DNA from: Arcuatula senhousia
Lineage: Eukaryota; Mollusca; Bivalvia; Mytilida; Mytilidae
Direction: 5' to 3'
NCBI GenBank assembly: GCA_963971305.1
Contig: OZ020306.1
Location: forward strand, 1,542,842 to 1,606,841
DNA: 64,000 nucleotides
The stretch's first letter is position 1, and every line of letters starts with the position of its first letter. The notes under the pieces are model-generated. The model did not search any database and had not been told where the DNA came from. It worked only from the letters and a program-made list of their open reading frames with translations. Made by a program: the position numbers and the translations under genes. Shown here piece after piece: positions 29,851 through 40,535 of this stretch.

Positions 29851-31255
29851 TAAAGTACATTGAATAAAACAGTGTAATATGGGACGATAAATCATGTTAC
29901 ACAGACAAATAAAAAGCCCCAAAACATTTCTTTATCGAACAAGTGGACTTTTAACAGCTAGTAAATGTGGATCCAATAATGAATGAATAATAATAAAACG
30001 TGTTCTTCTTTATTGTTAACATAGAAGCTGACCATTAAAAATTTGGTGTTATTGTGACAGTGGAATCTTTGGACTTTTTAAACTACAGTGAAATACATTT
30101 GGACTTTATAATTTGCTATGATATTGTTATTTACTTTATTTAGTTATTTTGCAACTTATCCAAATGTCAATTATTTCAATTATATTATTTACAAATTATT
30201 TTCTAATGAAAAAGTGTGAAAAGTTTTAAAGGATTATCTTTCAAAATTCTTATTAATCGGAAGTGTCGCTTTATCATTTATTTAATCCGCTAGTCGCTTT
30301 ATTTTGAGACATTTTAAGTAATTTCGTGTTTCGTATCCGGTCTTGTTCAAACGTAAAAAAAAGTTGTCTATTTAGTGCTATTTGTATCTTTAATTAATCT
30401 ATTGTCAAATTCTAATGTAATCTATGTTTATAATGTTGTAACTGAAGTCTTGTACTTCAGTTGGAGTCAGGCTGTTAAACTGACAACACCCAGCTAGTTC
30501 GAAAATAAAGTTAAAGTCATCCTGAAAATCGTCTTTGTTTTGCAAGAAAAAGTGGTTCAGCCAAAGTTGTTATTTAGTTGTATAAACTGTGTTTCTGGCA
30601 AGAGGGCCAGGGTTCAGCAACGGGAAAAGTTGCAAAGTTAAAGTCGAAGTTGTGCAGTAAATTCATTTAAGTAACCAGGAAGGTTGAGTTCCTGTGTTAC
30701 ATAATTAAGCAAATTTTTAGTTTCAATTCATCAAATTTAAGAAAACTGGAATTTATTAACCAATTATTAAATTGAATACTGACCTTTGCAGTACAACCAA
30801 AGACATGGAGAAAAATAAGGCATAATTTATGAATTACATTAGTTTACAGTCCTGTAAGCTAGCATCTTAAACATTTTTAAAGAGAGCGGTTGCAAGGCTC
30901 TAATTCAACATTTGACTGTTGTCATTTAGTGTTGACAGTGTGAGAGATAAAACTTAAATGCCCAGAACAAATTTGTCTTAAAAATTATGAGAAAAATAAA
31001 AAGCTTCGCCGAGCGCAGCATGATATTACCGCAACATGTCGAACCCTGTATGTTTTGGCCCAATATGGATAGTCAAATTACCTGAACACATGCAGCCCAT
31101 GGTGGACTGAAAAAGTTTTTTGACACATTCAGCCTTTGATGGACTTTTCTCCCACATTTCACAAGGGATTCTTTTTTTAAAGCAGACAAAAAATAAATTA
31201 CAGTTTAACAAAAATATTTACCCTTTTGGTTAATTCACTATTTGACAACAATTAT
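29851..31255. other. AT-rich DNA, nothing recognised
   Basis: No long open frame, tandem structure or repeat match seen. Confidence 0.45.
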
Positions 31256-31259
31256 AATA

Positions 31260-32640
31260 AGCAAAACAAAATTGAAATCAGACAATAAATTAAAAAGCTG
31301 TGATTTGGGTCCCTTTTGGTCCCTAATTTTATAATGGAAAGAAGCAGAGGTACCAATGGGGTATCCTAATATCAAAAGTCCGAAAGTGCAGAGACAAATC
31401 CAGTAAACACCAACAGGAACGGGACAAAAACAGACAACATGTAAAACATGGAAACACAAAATAACTGAATAACAATCAACAACGCGAACTCCAGTCGAAA
31501 CAAGAGTGAACTCAGGTGCTCCGGAAGAGTAAGCAGTTCTTGCTTGCTATAGCACACCCGTTGCGTTGCCAATAGTCCATTCAGCGTGTCAAATCCGGTA
31601 AAGGAAGACAAAACAACACCCTATGACAAACCAACATCTGCACTCATCTGAGAAATCGAAATCCCATACAAATGTTATTGTGGCAACACAAAACAAAAGT
31701 ATGTTTGGCCCCTTTTTTGCCTATAATTTCTAACCGAAAAAAACGAGACCCCAAAATCAATACCATCCATCTTTTTCTGGTAAGGAACATTATTGTCAAA
31801 TTTCAAAGCAATCGGATAACTTGTCATGTCAATCTTATAGTGATGTATGTCAATATTTTTAAATTGTTGGTAAATTGGGTTTAAAGTTGGTAGGCCAAAA
31901 TCTTTTGTAAATTGTCTCAGAAATAAGTAGTTTTGAATTTATTGAATGTATAGTTCTTAAACTTGTTGAAAACAACAATTTGTTTTTAACAGACAACCAA
32001 AATTACATAGAATTAGACCCCCCTTTTTTGGAGATAGAACATTGTTAAGAAACAAAGTGGATTTTTTCAAAATCTTGTTAATATTGTCAATGGAGATAGA
32101 CCATAAATATATAATATCTTTAATATTCGTATTATGACACACCAAAATGTGCTGAAAATCACTGAAAATAAAATGATTTTAAAAGATAGAAACAAATAAG
32201 CCTAGAATTCCAAAGATATCTGGCAAAAAAACTTTGAAAGACCAAAATAATAAGTCAAAAATTTGAATATACATCAGTCTAATATTGAAACTTTCTTAAA
32301 CTTTCGGTTTTGGGCTATAAATAAACCCAATGTTAATACAATGGAACATATGGAGATAGAACAGTCTAGTTCTGAAGAAAACTGTCAAAACTTAAAATAT
32401 ATCAATTTTTATCACTGGTATATCTGTATGAGGGTACAAGGAAGTAAAAAAAATAATTATCTCAATTTTTTTTAAAAACTGGAGATATAACACTATAAGA
32501 TTGACATGACGAAATTATTTACTAGAACTAAAGTTCTCGTGGTTACACTAAAGTTAGCAGACAACATGGACGCAGACGACGACAGCATCATACCATTATA
32601 CGTCCACATTTTTTTTTGCGGACGTATAAAAATAAAGATA
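31260..32640 (+). mobile_element. non-autonomous DNA repeat ending in a hairpin, split by a family A insertion
   Basis: Sequence of the 'gggtcccttttggtcccta' type (31305) resumes after 31675 with 'tttggccccttttttgccta' and runs to a 3' terminal hairpin TATACGTCC...GGACGTATA (about 32597-32629), preceded by a GACGCAGACGACGACAG stretch. This general layout (gac-rich stretch plus terminal hairpin plus A tail) parallels the elements at 10501 and 18946, but the sequence differs. The 5' boundary is approximate. Confidence 0.55.
31340..31674 (-). mobile_element. family A 3'-end insertion A2
   Basis: Nearly identical to the last 335 bp of copy A1: the 3' UTR and the final ~20 RT codons. It interrupts the repeat at 31260-32640. 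It illustrates the extreme 5' truncation common in this family. Confidence 0.8.
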
Positions 32641-33273
32641 ATATTTTATTCTCCTATTCCTTTTAAGTCCTTCTATCAAATTGAACTTTATATTTAGGAA
32701 CATTGCTATCTACTTCACATTGAGATAAAATCATTGACATCAACATGTAGTTAGTAATATATTTCGTCACTCCTATAGTATAATCTCCATGATTTCGGAT
32801 GAAAGTTGAAACAGGTGATACAATGAACATGAAATGATGATGAAGTGGAGGAAAGGGGGAAACAAAGCTAATCTGGGAGGAGAGTTTTGACTGCGATTTG
32901 GAAAAGGAGTGATTGGTAGGAACAGACAGTTAAGCCTTCTGCATGGGGAACATTCGGGTTTTGTCGAGACCTGTAGCAGAGTTCTTGAGAGGAAATTGAC
33001 ATTTTTCCCAACACAGTGCATTACTATGGTTAACGGTCCGGTTTTCCGCATAATAGCTTAACGATGCCGGCATTCATTATGACAGGGCTGCCCCAATCAA
33101 CCTAATTGGCATATATTCCAGATGCTTTGTGGGAAAAGCGGCCTCACCTGATGCCAGGTGTCTTGGCGCTCTGTAGTGTGTGAGTGTGTTTTTGTTTTGT
33201 TTCATCTAATCGCCTAGTGCTGCTGTGGGCCTATTAGACACAAAGAATCCGCACGGGTTTAAAATAAAACAGT
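32641..33273. other. flank of the BEL element, nothing recognised
   Basis: No coding or repeat structure was identified. The 5-bp TAATG at 33274-33278 is the left target-site copy. Confidence 0.45.
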
Positions 33274-33278
33274 TAATG

Positions 33279-34136
33279 TATGCTGTCCCGGAGACAGCTA
33301 GCATAACCAATGGGCAAACGGCCAAATAAGAAATCCAAGTGGAGAGTCTTAATAAGCGTTTATTCCACAAATGTATGTGTCCCAAACAAGGTATGGTAAA
33401 AGTCTGAAAATATAAAGATAACAATAATAAATTTTACTGGAAATTACAATGAAATAATTTAGATAATTAAAGTCATCATTAAGAAAATAATAAATTGAGT
33501 TCATTAATCTGTGAAAACTCGAAACTTGTTAACGGACCATTAAGTGGTTAACCGGCCAGGTGGTGCTCATTCCAGAGGTTAACGGACATTTCCAACGACT
33601 ATCCAGGCATGGAATAAATGTTCCAAAATGTGGATGAAAATGCATTAAAACATTTTAAAGTTCATCAAACATCGACGGTTTAATGTTGTTTCTAGTGACG
33701 AAAGGTCCAAGGGACGAAATCATATTCCAATTGAAAACGAAAGTGAAAGTTGAATTTTCATTAAAAACGAAAGTACAATTTGTTCCATACATCTGTTGAA
33801 ATATACAGGTAAACATATTAAAATAAATATGTAGACGGCTTTAAGAGTTAATTAGATTCATATTACAACAATTAAAATCAAACATACGTTGTAGTTTGCC
33901 CGGATTCCTGATCTAAATGGAGAAAGTAAAAAACGTGTGTTGTACGTTCAATATCCTGGCTGGAAGTGAAACGAGACTGCGGTGATGGGTTGATTTAATC
34001 CGTAGATGTTGTAAAGTGGTGATTTCAGTGTAGAATCGAAACACATTGAAGAATTATAATTATATCAAATAATAATTAATACGGACACTCAATAATTATA
34101 TAAACACAGTAGAAAATAAAAACGGGTTCCAGAATA
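33279..34136 (-). repeat. 3' LTR of the BEL/Pao element
   Basis: 858 bp. In element orientation it begins TATTCTGGAACCC and ends GGGACAGCATA, with TAT/ATA ends. Bounded inside by the polypurine tract and outside by TAATG. Confidence 0.9.
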
Positions 34137-34197
34137 CTCCCCGTCTGATATCAATACTTTGATACCACTACAAATTTTAAAACACATGAATATAAAA

Positions 34198-37100
34198 TTA
34201 TAAAACACAGTCTTCTAGTAAGACGATCATTCCCACGACGGGTCGGGTGTAAACCGCAGGCTTTCCATTGCTGATGGTGCGCACTTCGGCTGTGCGGATA
34301 TGTCCGTCGGCACTCGCGAAGGTGTTTGTAACGATGCCAAGTGGCCATTCGGTCCTGTTGAGGGTCTTATCCGTGAGTAGGACAACGTCTCCAATGGTGA
34401 CATCTCTCTGTACGTTCTGCCATTTCCTACGCTGTTGCAGCAATGGAAGATACTCTCTTCTCCAGCGGGACCAAAACATAGCAGATAAGGCTTGGACACG
34501 CTTCCATTCAGCCTTATACAAGTCCTTGCCAGACACTAAAGATTCATCGCACGTGAACGTATACTCTGTCTTCTGAGTCAACAACATAGCCGGTGTAAGA
34601 ATCAATGGCGATTCAGGGTCTGATGACACAGGTACCAACGGTCGCGAATTTATGATGGCACAAACTTCAGCCATGAATGTGTTAAGGACATCATGAGTCA
34701 GCATCTTCTTCTGGTTTTCTAGTAGAATACCGTCAAGAATCCTTCTTGTCACGCCAATCATACGTTCCCATACACCTCCCATGTGGGATGAGTGAGGTGC
34801 ATTGAAGATCCATGTTGTTCCTGACTGTGACAGGTGTCGTCTGACTGTTCCATCTTCAACATTTATAGCATCTGCTTGAATTGCGTCTATTGCTCCCACA
34901 AAGTTAGTTCCTCTATCGGAGCGGAAAATCTTAACTTTGCCTCGGATTGATGTAAATCTGGTGAGGGCATTGATAAATGCGGAGGAACTCATCTCATGCA
35001 CGAGTTCAATGTGAACCGCTCTGGTGACCAAGCAGGTAAAAAGTATTCCCCATCGTTTAGCGTTTGCCAGTCCACCACGTGTTTTACGAGCGACAACTTC
35101 CCAGGGGCCAAAGGCGTCTACTCCTACATTGGTGAAAGGAGGCGACGGATCTAGTCGGTCTGACGGTAGATCTGCCATGATCTGGTGATTAGGTTTTCCT
35201 CTGAGTTTCCTGCAAGTCACACATCTGTGTATAAAAGAAGAGATAAGGCGTTTAGCACCAACAATCCAATATCCTGCTGATCGAATTGCTCCTTCTGTGA
35301 ACTGGCGTCCTTGGTGTTTCACTGCAGTGTGGTGGTGATCAACAAGAAGCGTAGCAACGTGATGTCGACCAGGGACAATTAGTGGTTTCCGTTCTAAGAG
35401 TGGTAAGTCTGAGTTGACGATTCTTCCACCCACTCTAAGAAGTCCAAGTTCGTCTAGGAACGGGTTGAGGTTAACCAAGGGGCTATGGCGACTTATGTTT
35501 GCCTGTTTTCTCAAACAATCTATTTCGTCACTATACATGTCTAGCTGAGCTTCTTTGAGAATGAACAGCTCAGCCTCTGTTTGAAGGTCCATGGACTGCG
35601 TCAAGGTGCTGTTCTTAAACCTAAGTCGGCAGACGTTCTTCAGCAACGCAATGGCCTTAACTAATCTGATCCATTTGGAAAAGCGTTGGAATCTATCTAT
35701 CCATGTACTTGGTGGTTCAAGAGCTGCAAATGTCTTTGAGACATTTACAACTGGCCGTACTTCTTTGTCAGAATTTGGCATCACAAGATCTTGTGCGTCT
35801 TCTTCGGGTTGTGTTTCCTTGCTGTACAGCTGGTTTGGTCCAGTTAACCACTCACTTTTCATTAGATCCGCAGCTGGGATAGACCTAGTTGCGCAGTTTG
35901 CAGGGTTCCTGTTTGTTGGAACATAGTGCCATTGGCTTGGCTCTAAGTGTCTGTGGATCTTCTCCACTCTGTTGTTAGGAAGCAACTGACGTGAAGCTTT
36001 GAACGGGAGTGGAGCCTCCCAGTTTCCGTCTTGGTTGCGATGAAACTCGTTGTCCATGGTTTTTAAGAACATTTTGTCTTCAACCGACATACCGATTTTG
36101 TTGTCGTCTTCTGTTCTGTCAAAGACGGAGGGACCAAAGTCTTTCTGGTAAAGCAGGGTGGCACCAGTCACTGGTTCTTTCGCATGAAACTGGTTGTCAC
36201 ATGGTTGCAACTGAGTAGGTCGTCCAGATGGAAGGATGAATGTGCGCTTGACATTAACGCTGTTTGGGGCGTGTTGTCTGTCAAGACATGTTTCTCCAAT
36301 AATAACCCATCCAAGTTTGAGTTGCTGGGCATAGGGTGCCCAAGCTGGTCCAGTTCTCTGGTCTATGATATGGTGTGCCTCTGGCAAGTCTCTACCAATC
36401 AGCAACAATATCTCAGCACTACCGTCCATAGGAGGAATACATTCCACTATATCTTGCATATGGGGAAAATGTAATGCAACATCTGGTGTTGGAATTTCTT
36501 CCCGATTATTCGGGATGTTATCACACTCAATCAGTGTTGGTAGTTCTAGTGAGCAGCTCCCGTCCAGGGATGAAATTACAAATCCAATTCCTCTTCTACC
36601 GGATGTATTTATCCGACCGGAGCAGGTAAGGAGTGTGTAGAACTCTGGTTTGGTTTGAATGTCAAACAAATAAAAGAATTCCGGAGTTGCAAGAGATCTG
36701 TTGCTCTGGTCATCTATCATAACATACACTTTTCTTGTATCTTGTGGGTGGTCCTTATGGAATACATTCACAGGCACAATTTTAGCACAAGACTTCCCAC
36801 TGTAGCCGTTACAGATTTCGGTGCATGATGCCTTTACCGTGTTAACGGTGGGTGTGGCATTGCAGGACTCCCCGCCATCCTGTCCTACAGGGGCACTGAA
36901 ATTCTCTTTGTTAACATGGAGGCCTGTACAATGGCGATTGCTTCCACAAACTCTGCATGACACTTGTTTTTGACACTTCTGTCCTGAGTACTTATGCTCA
37001 CAGCATCTGTAACATAGCTTGTTGTCCTTTAGGATTTTCTTGCGCTCTTCTAGAGATTTTGCTTGAAAAGAGCGACACTCGTTGAGCTGGTGTTTAGTGT

Positions 37101-39084
37101 TGTGTATAGGACAACGTTCCAGTGTTCCGGTGTTGGTTTCGACAGCTGTCGTCTCTGTTTTGTGGCTACTCACTTTAGCTTGGTACTTAGGTGTGAACCT
37201 TGTCGCACTCCCTTTCTGGGATGGACCGCTGTCTACGTCATAATTAAGTGCAGGGTTGTTCAAAGCACGACTGCTTTCTCTGATAAATGCAGTGAACTCT
37301 GTGAAAGGAGGATGGACCGTGCCATGTCTGGAGTTGTACTTGATAGCACGAGACTTCCATTTTTCTTGGAGACTATGTGGAAGTTTTCCAACTATAGGCT
37401 TGACACCGGACGATGAGTCAAAGTATGCCAAAAGACTATGGAACTGAGGTTTCTCTTTAAGGAACTCTACTTGGGACAAAATGTCTGTTAGTTCGTAGAG
37501 TCGACTGTAGTCTTTAGTTGTGAGCTTTTGAAAGTTGGCAAGCTTTGTTTTAACAGAATTTTCCACCATTTCTGGACATCCATATTTGTCGTCTAATCTT
37601 TCCCAGAGCCTCTGAACACCTAATCCGGGGTTGTCTGGAGTAGACTCCCGAATGCTGACAGCATACTGTGAGGACTCTGTTCCTAACCACTTTACCAGTA
37701 AGTCTAGTTCTTCTGGCTCGGAAATTGCAAGTTCATCAGTCACTGACTTGAATGTTGTTTTCCAGACTTGGTAGGACTCTGGTCTGTCACTGAACTTTGT
37801 TAACCGTGAGAACAGTAAATCCTTCCTTAGTAGGAATCGTGTCATCACTGAAGTGGGGTCAGAATCGCATGTCCTGCTGTGTCTGCTATGATCGGACATG
37901 TTGTCGTGTAAAGGAATGACTGTCTTTCTTGGCCCTGATGTTGCATGATCTGGGTGAAACGGTTGGGCTGTAGCACTTATATTAGATTGTAATTGGTTGT
38001 CACGGAGTGGCAGCTGCTGAGCCGAGGGCCCGTGTGAGCTGTCCTCAGAGATAGAGTCTACTGGAGACATTTCCTGTATGTTGTTTACAGCTCCTACACA
38101 GAAAGGTGTTGAGGTTGCCGATGGCAATGCTGTGACAGGCTTAGAGACAGGGTCTTGGTTTACCTTCACTGTCTTGTCAGCACCAACTTTTGACGCATCC
38201 ACTTCCGGTTTCTGATTGTTGAGTGGACGATCAATTAAAATACTATGGGTTTTGACATAGTTTTTTACTCTGGCGATGGGGTCCTCAGTCTGAAGTTGAG
38301 GGAGGTCAAAATCATATTGACGACTGTCGTCTTCCTCTTGCTCCAGTACTCTTGCTTCGGCTTCAAGAACTGCTACTTCCTTTTTAGCGTCTAGAAGTGT
38401 TATTTCATTCTCTATATCTGCCAGTCTGGCATTCTCTTCCGCTTCTTCAATTTTTATTCTTGCCTCTCTGTCGGCTTTACGTCTCGCTTCTTCCTCCTCG
38501 AACTGTGCCTTCTGGCGAGCAGCTTCTTGTTGCATTCGGGTTTTCTCATGTATTATTTGTGCCCGTTGTTGAGCAAATTCTAAGGCTGCTTTTGCTGCCT
38601 CTGCTTTTGCACGTTTTCTACGTGCCAGGCTGGAGGATGTTGAAGATGTGGTCTTCTGTGTTGTTACCACACTGGGGGCCTTGTCTGGCTGTTTGGATTG
38701 TGTGGTCTTGTACAATTGACTAAGTGCAAGATCCACCATCTGTGTTCTTGATGCCATGAGTGCATCGCATGACTTGATGTCTTCTTCTGACAAGTCGTTC
38801 CTTTCGGCTTGTAGAAAAGTCTTGTAGTCCAAAACCATTCTTTTGTGGTTTGCACAGGTTTGCTCAATCTGTTGTTGTAGATTGAGGGCCGACCTAATGT
38901 CCTCGGGCTGTTGGTCTGTGCTCTCCAGCAGGGAATAGAGCTGAGTCCAGAGGTAGTCGATACCTTGGAGGTGCTTGTTCCTTTTGGTGTTGTAGAGCTC
39001 TGTGCCCTTTTCTGTGAGTTTCCTCGTTCTGGTAGAGGCTGTGTCTGCCGATGCGACTGACTTCCTGTCTGCATTGTCGTCCAT
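34198..39084 (-). CDS. BEL/Pao Gag-Pol polyprotein without reverse transcriptase and RNase H
   Basis: Start chosen at 39084 because it is the first ATG and sits in a perfect Kozak context (GCCACCATGG). The open frame continues nine codons upstream only to a TTG. The 1,628-residue product reads in order: charged coiled-coil Gag region (~130-250); DUF1759-type Gag domain (~390-540); CCHC-like zinc knuckles (CYRCCEHKY...CQKQ, CRVCGSNRHCTGLH); A17-type aspartic protease (MIDDQSNRSLA, LLIGRDL); then FKASRQLLPNN, which normally leads into RT. The next residues, RVEKIHRHLEPSQWHYVPT, belong just before the integrase. RT (with its YxDD) and RNase H are gone without a frame break; the junction is near 35970. 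Integrase follows with its zinc-binding HHTAVKHQG...CVTCRKLRG and catalytic D (VDAFGPW), D (SDRGTNF) and E (GGVWERMIG), then a DUF5641-like C-terminus. Confidence 0.9.
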   Translation of the reverse strand: MDDNADRKSVASADTASTRTRKLTEKGTELYNTKRNKHLQGIDYLWTQLYSLLESTDQQPEDIRSALNLQQQIEQTCANHKRMVLDYKTFLQAERNDLSEEDIKSCDALMASRTQMVDLALSQLYKTTQSKQPDKAPSVVTTQKTTSSTSSSLARRKRAKAEAAKAALEFAQQRAQIIHEKTRMQQEAARQKAQFEEEEARRKADREARIKIEEAEENARLADIENEITLLDAKKEVAVLEAEARVLEQEEDDSRQYDFDLPQLQTEDPIARVKNYVKTHSILIDRPLNNQKPEVDASKVGADKTVKVNQDPVSKPVTALPSATSTPFCVGAVNNIQEMSPVDSISEDSSHGPSAQQLPLRDNQLQSNISATAQPFHPDHATSGPRKTVIPLHDNMSDHSRHSRTCDSDPTSVMTRFLLRKDLLFSRLTKFSDRPESYQVWKTTFKSVTDELAISEPEELDLLVKWLGTESSQYAVSIRESTPDNPGLGVQRLWERLDDKYGCPEMVENSVKTKLANFQKLTTKDYSRLYELTDILSQVEFLKEKPQFHSLLAYFDSSSGVKPIVGKLPHSLQEKWKSRAIKYNSRHGTVHPPFTEFTAFIRESSRALNNPALNYDVDSGPSQKGSATRFTPKYQAKVSSHKTETTAVETNTGTLERCPIHNTKHQLNECRSFQAKSLEERKKILKDNKLCYRCCEHKYSGQKCQKQVSCRVCGSNRHCTGLHVNKENFSAPVGQDGGESCNATPTVNTVKASCTEICNGYSGKSCAKIVPVNVFHKDHPQDTRKVYVMIDDQSNRSLATPEFFYLFDIQTKPEFYTLLTCSGRINTSGRRGIGFVISSLDGSCSLELPTLIECDNIPNNREEIPTPDVALHFPHMQDIVECIPPMDGSAEILLLIGRDLPEAHHIIDQRTGPAWAPYAQQLKLGWVIIGETCLDRQHAPNSVNVKRTFILPSGRPTQLQPCDNQFHAKEPVTGATLLYQKDFGPSVFDRTEDDNKIGMSVEDKMFLKTMDNEFHRNQDGNWEAPLPFKASRQLLPNNRVEKIHRHLEPSQWHYVPTNRNPANCATRSIPAADLMKSEWLTGPNQLYSKETQPEEDAQDLVMPNSDKEVRPVVNVSKTFAALEPPSTWIDRFQRFSKWIRLVKAIALLKNVCRLRFKNSTLTQSMDLQTEAELFILKEAQLDMYSDEIDCLRKQANISRHSPLVNLNPFLDELGLLRVGGRIVNSDLPLLERKPLIVPGRHHVATLLVDHHHTAVKHQGRQFTEGAIRSAGYWIVGAKRLISSFIHRCVTCRKLRGKPNHQIMADLPSDRLDPSPPFTNVGVDAFGPWEVVARKTRGGLANAKRWGILFTCLVTRAVHIELVHEMSSSAFINALTRFTSIRGKVKIFRSDRGTNFVGAIDAIQADAINVEDGTVRRHLSQSGTTWIFNAPHSSHMGGVWERMIGVTRRILDGILLENQKKMLTHDVLNTFMAEVCAIINSRPLVPVSSDPESPLILTPAMLLTQKTEYTFTCDESLVSGKDLYKAEWKRVQALSAMFWSRWRREYLPLLQQRRKWQNVQRDVTIGDVVLLTDKTLNRTEWPLGIVTNTFASADGHIRTAEVRTISNGKPAVYTRPVVGMIVLLEDCVL

Positions 39085-39151
39085 GGTGGCGTGTTGTGTC
39101 TGCGATGACAAACTGTGCCCTTCAGGATCCAGCAGGTTGTAACACTTTTAC

Positions 39152-40009
39152 TATGCTGTCCCGGAGACAGCTAGCATAACCAATGGGCAAACGGCCAAAT
39201 AAGAAATCCAAGTGGAGAGTCTTAATAAGCGTTTATTCCACAAATGTATGTGTCCCAAACAAGGTATGGTAAAAGTCTGAAAATATAAAGATAACAATAA
39301 TAAATCTTACTGGAAATTACAATGAAATAATTTAGATAATTAAAGTCATCATTAAGAAAATAATAAATTGAGTTCATTAATCTGTGAAAACTCGAAACTT
39401 GTTAACGGACCATTAAGTGGTTAACCGGCCAGGTGGTGCTCATTCCAGAGGTTAACGGACATTTCCAACGACTATCCAGGCATGGAATAAATGTTCCAAA
39501 ATGTGGATGAAAATGCATTAAAACATTTTAAAGTTCATCAAACATCGACGGTTTAATGTTGTTTCTAGTGACGAAAGGTCCAAGGGACGAAATCATATTC
39601 CAATTGAAAACGAAAGTGAAAGTTGAATTTTCATTAAAAACGAAAGTACAATTTGTTCCATACATCTGTTGAAATATACAGGTAAACATATTAAAATAAA
39701 TATGTAGACGGCTTTAAGAGTTAATTAGATTCATATTACAACAATTAAAATCAAACATACGTTGTAGTTTGCCCGGATTCCTGATCTAAATGGAGAAAGT
39801 AAAAAACGTGTGTTGTACGTTCAATATCCTGGCTGGAAGTGAAACGAGACTGCGGTGATGGGTTGATTTAATCCGTAGATGTTGTAAAGTGGTGATTTCA
39901 GTGTAGAATCGAAACACATTGAAGAATTATAATTATATCAAATAATAATTAATACGGACACTCAATAATTATATAAACACAGTAGAAAATAAAAACGGGT
40001 TCCAGAATA
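39152..40009 (-). repeat. 5' LTR of the BEL/Pao element
   Basis: 858 bp, one base different from the 3' LTR by eye. It should hold the element promoter. The outer flank repeats TAATG at 40010-40014. Confidence 0.9.
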
Positions 40010-40240
40010 TAATGTATGTAAAGCTAAAATGTTTTTAGAAAAGGGACCACTTCAGTGGTTTCATAGTGAGAATTTTGTTAAAATTAAAAGAAAAAGAGAC
40101 AATTGAAAGAAGATGACTCTTCCGCAATAAATCAGAAAAATAGGACTTTGCAGCACTTTTGTATTCTGCACTTCTGAGAGCTAAACAATTTTACAATGGA
40201 AAAATTCTCTCTAGCTCTAATGGTTTTAAAGAAAAAAATT

Positions 40241-40535
40241 GAAAGAAGCAAATGTGTACCAAAGGGGAAATCAAATACATGTATCTTACCGAAAAGACAA
40301 AGACAAACTCGGTAGACAAAAACACATCACAACGAAACAAATCAAACAACATTAAAATACACACACATGACAACAAATCGCATTCAGCAACGTGAATTCA
40401 AGTCTAATCGAGAGGGTACTCAAGTGATCCGAAAGAGTAAGCAGTTCCTGCTTGCTATAGCACACCCATCACGTTGCCAAAGATCGATTTAGTGTTGGTC
40501 AAATCCGGAAATGATGACATTACAAAACTGTATGT
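40241..40535 (-). repeat. family A-like 3'-UTR fragment (diverged subfamily)
   Basis: Contains 'gaaagaagcaaatgtgtacc', 'gcagttcctgcttgctatag' and 'cacacccatcacgttgcc', parallel to the A1 tail but with a distinct middle shared with 53462-53600, so a second subfamily exists. Confidence 0.6.

Larger units (their letters stand above)
33279..40009 (-). mobile_element. BEL/Pao LTR retrotransposon, internally deleted (RT and RNase H missing)
   Basis: Complete 6,731-bp insertion with two 858-bp LTRs that differ at only one position I could see (attttact near 33433 versus atcttact near 39306), so it is recent. The target duplication is TAATG (33274-33278 and 40010-40014). A purine tract (GACGGGGAG) abuts the 3' LTR at 34137-34145. 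The single ORF spans the interior. No tRNA primer-binding site was obvious next to the 5' LTR. Confidence 0.9.

Noticed and set aside
34151..39074. Plus- and minus-strand frames inside the BEL/Pao ORF
   Set aside because: They are shadows of the 1,628-residue polyprotein in other frames.
39085..39111. Extra nine residues at the N-terminus of the BEL polyprotein
   Set aside because: The extended frame begins with TTG; the ATG at 39084 has a perfect Kozak context.
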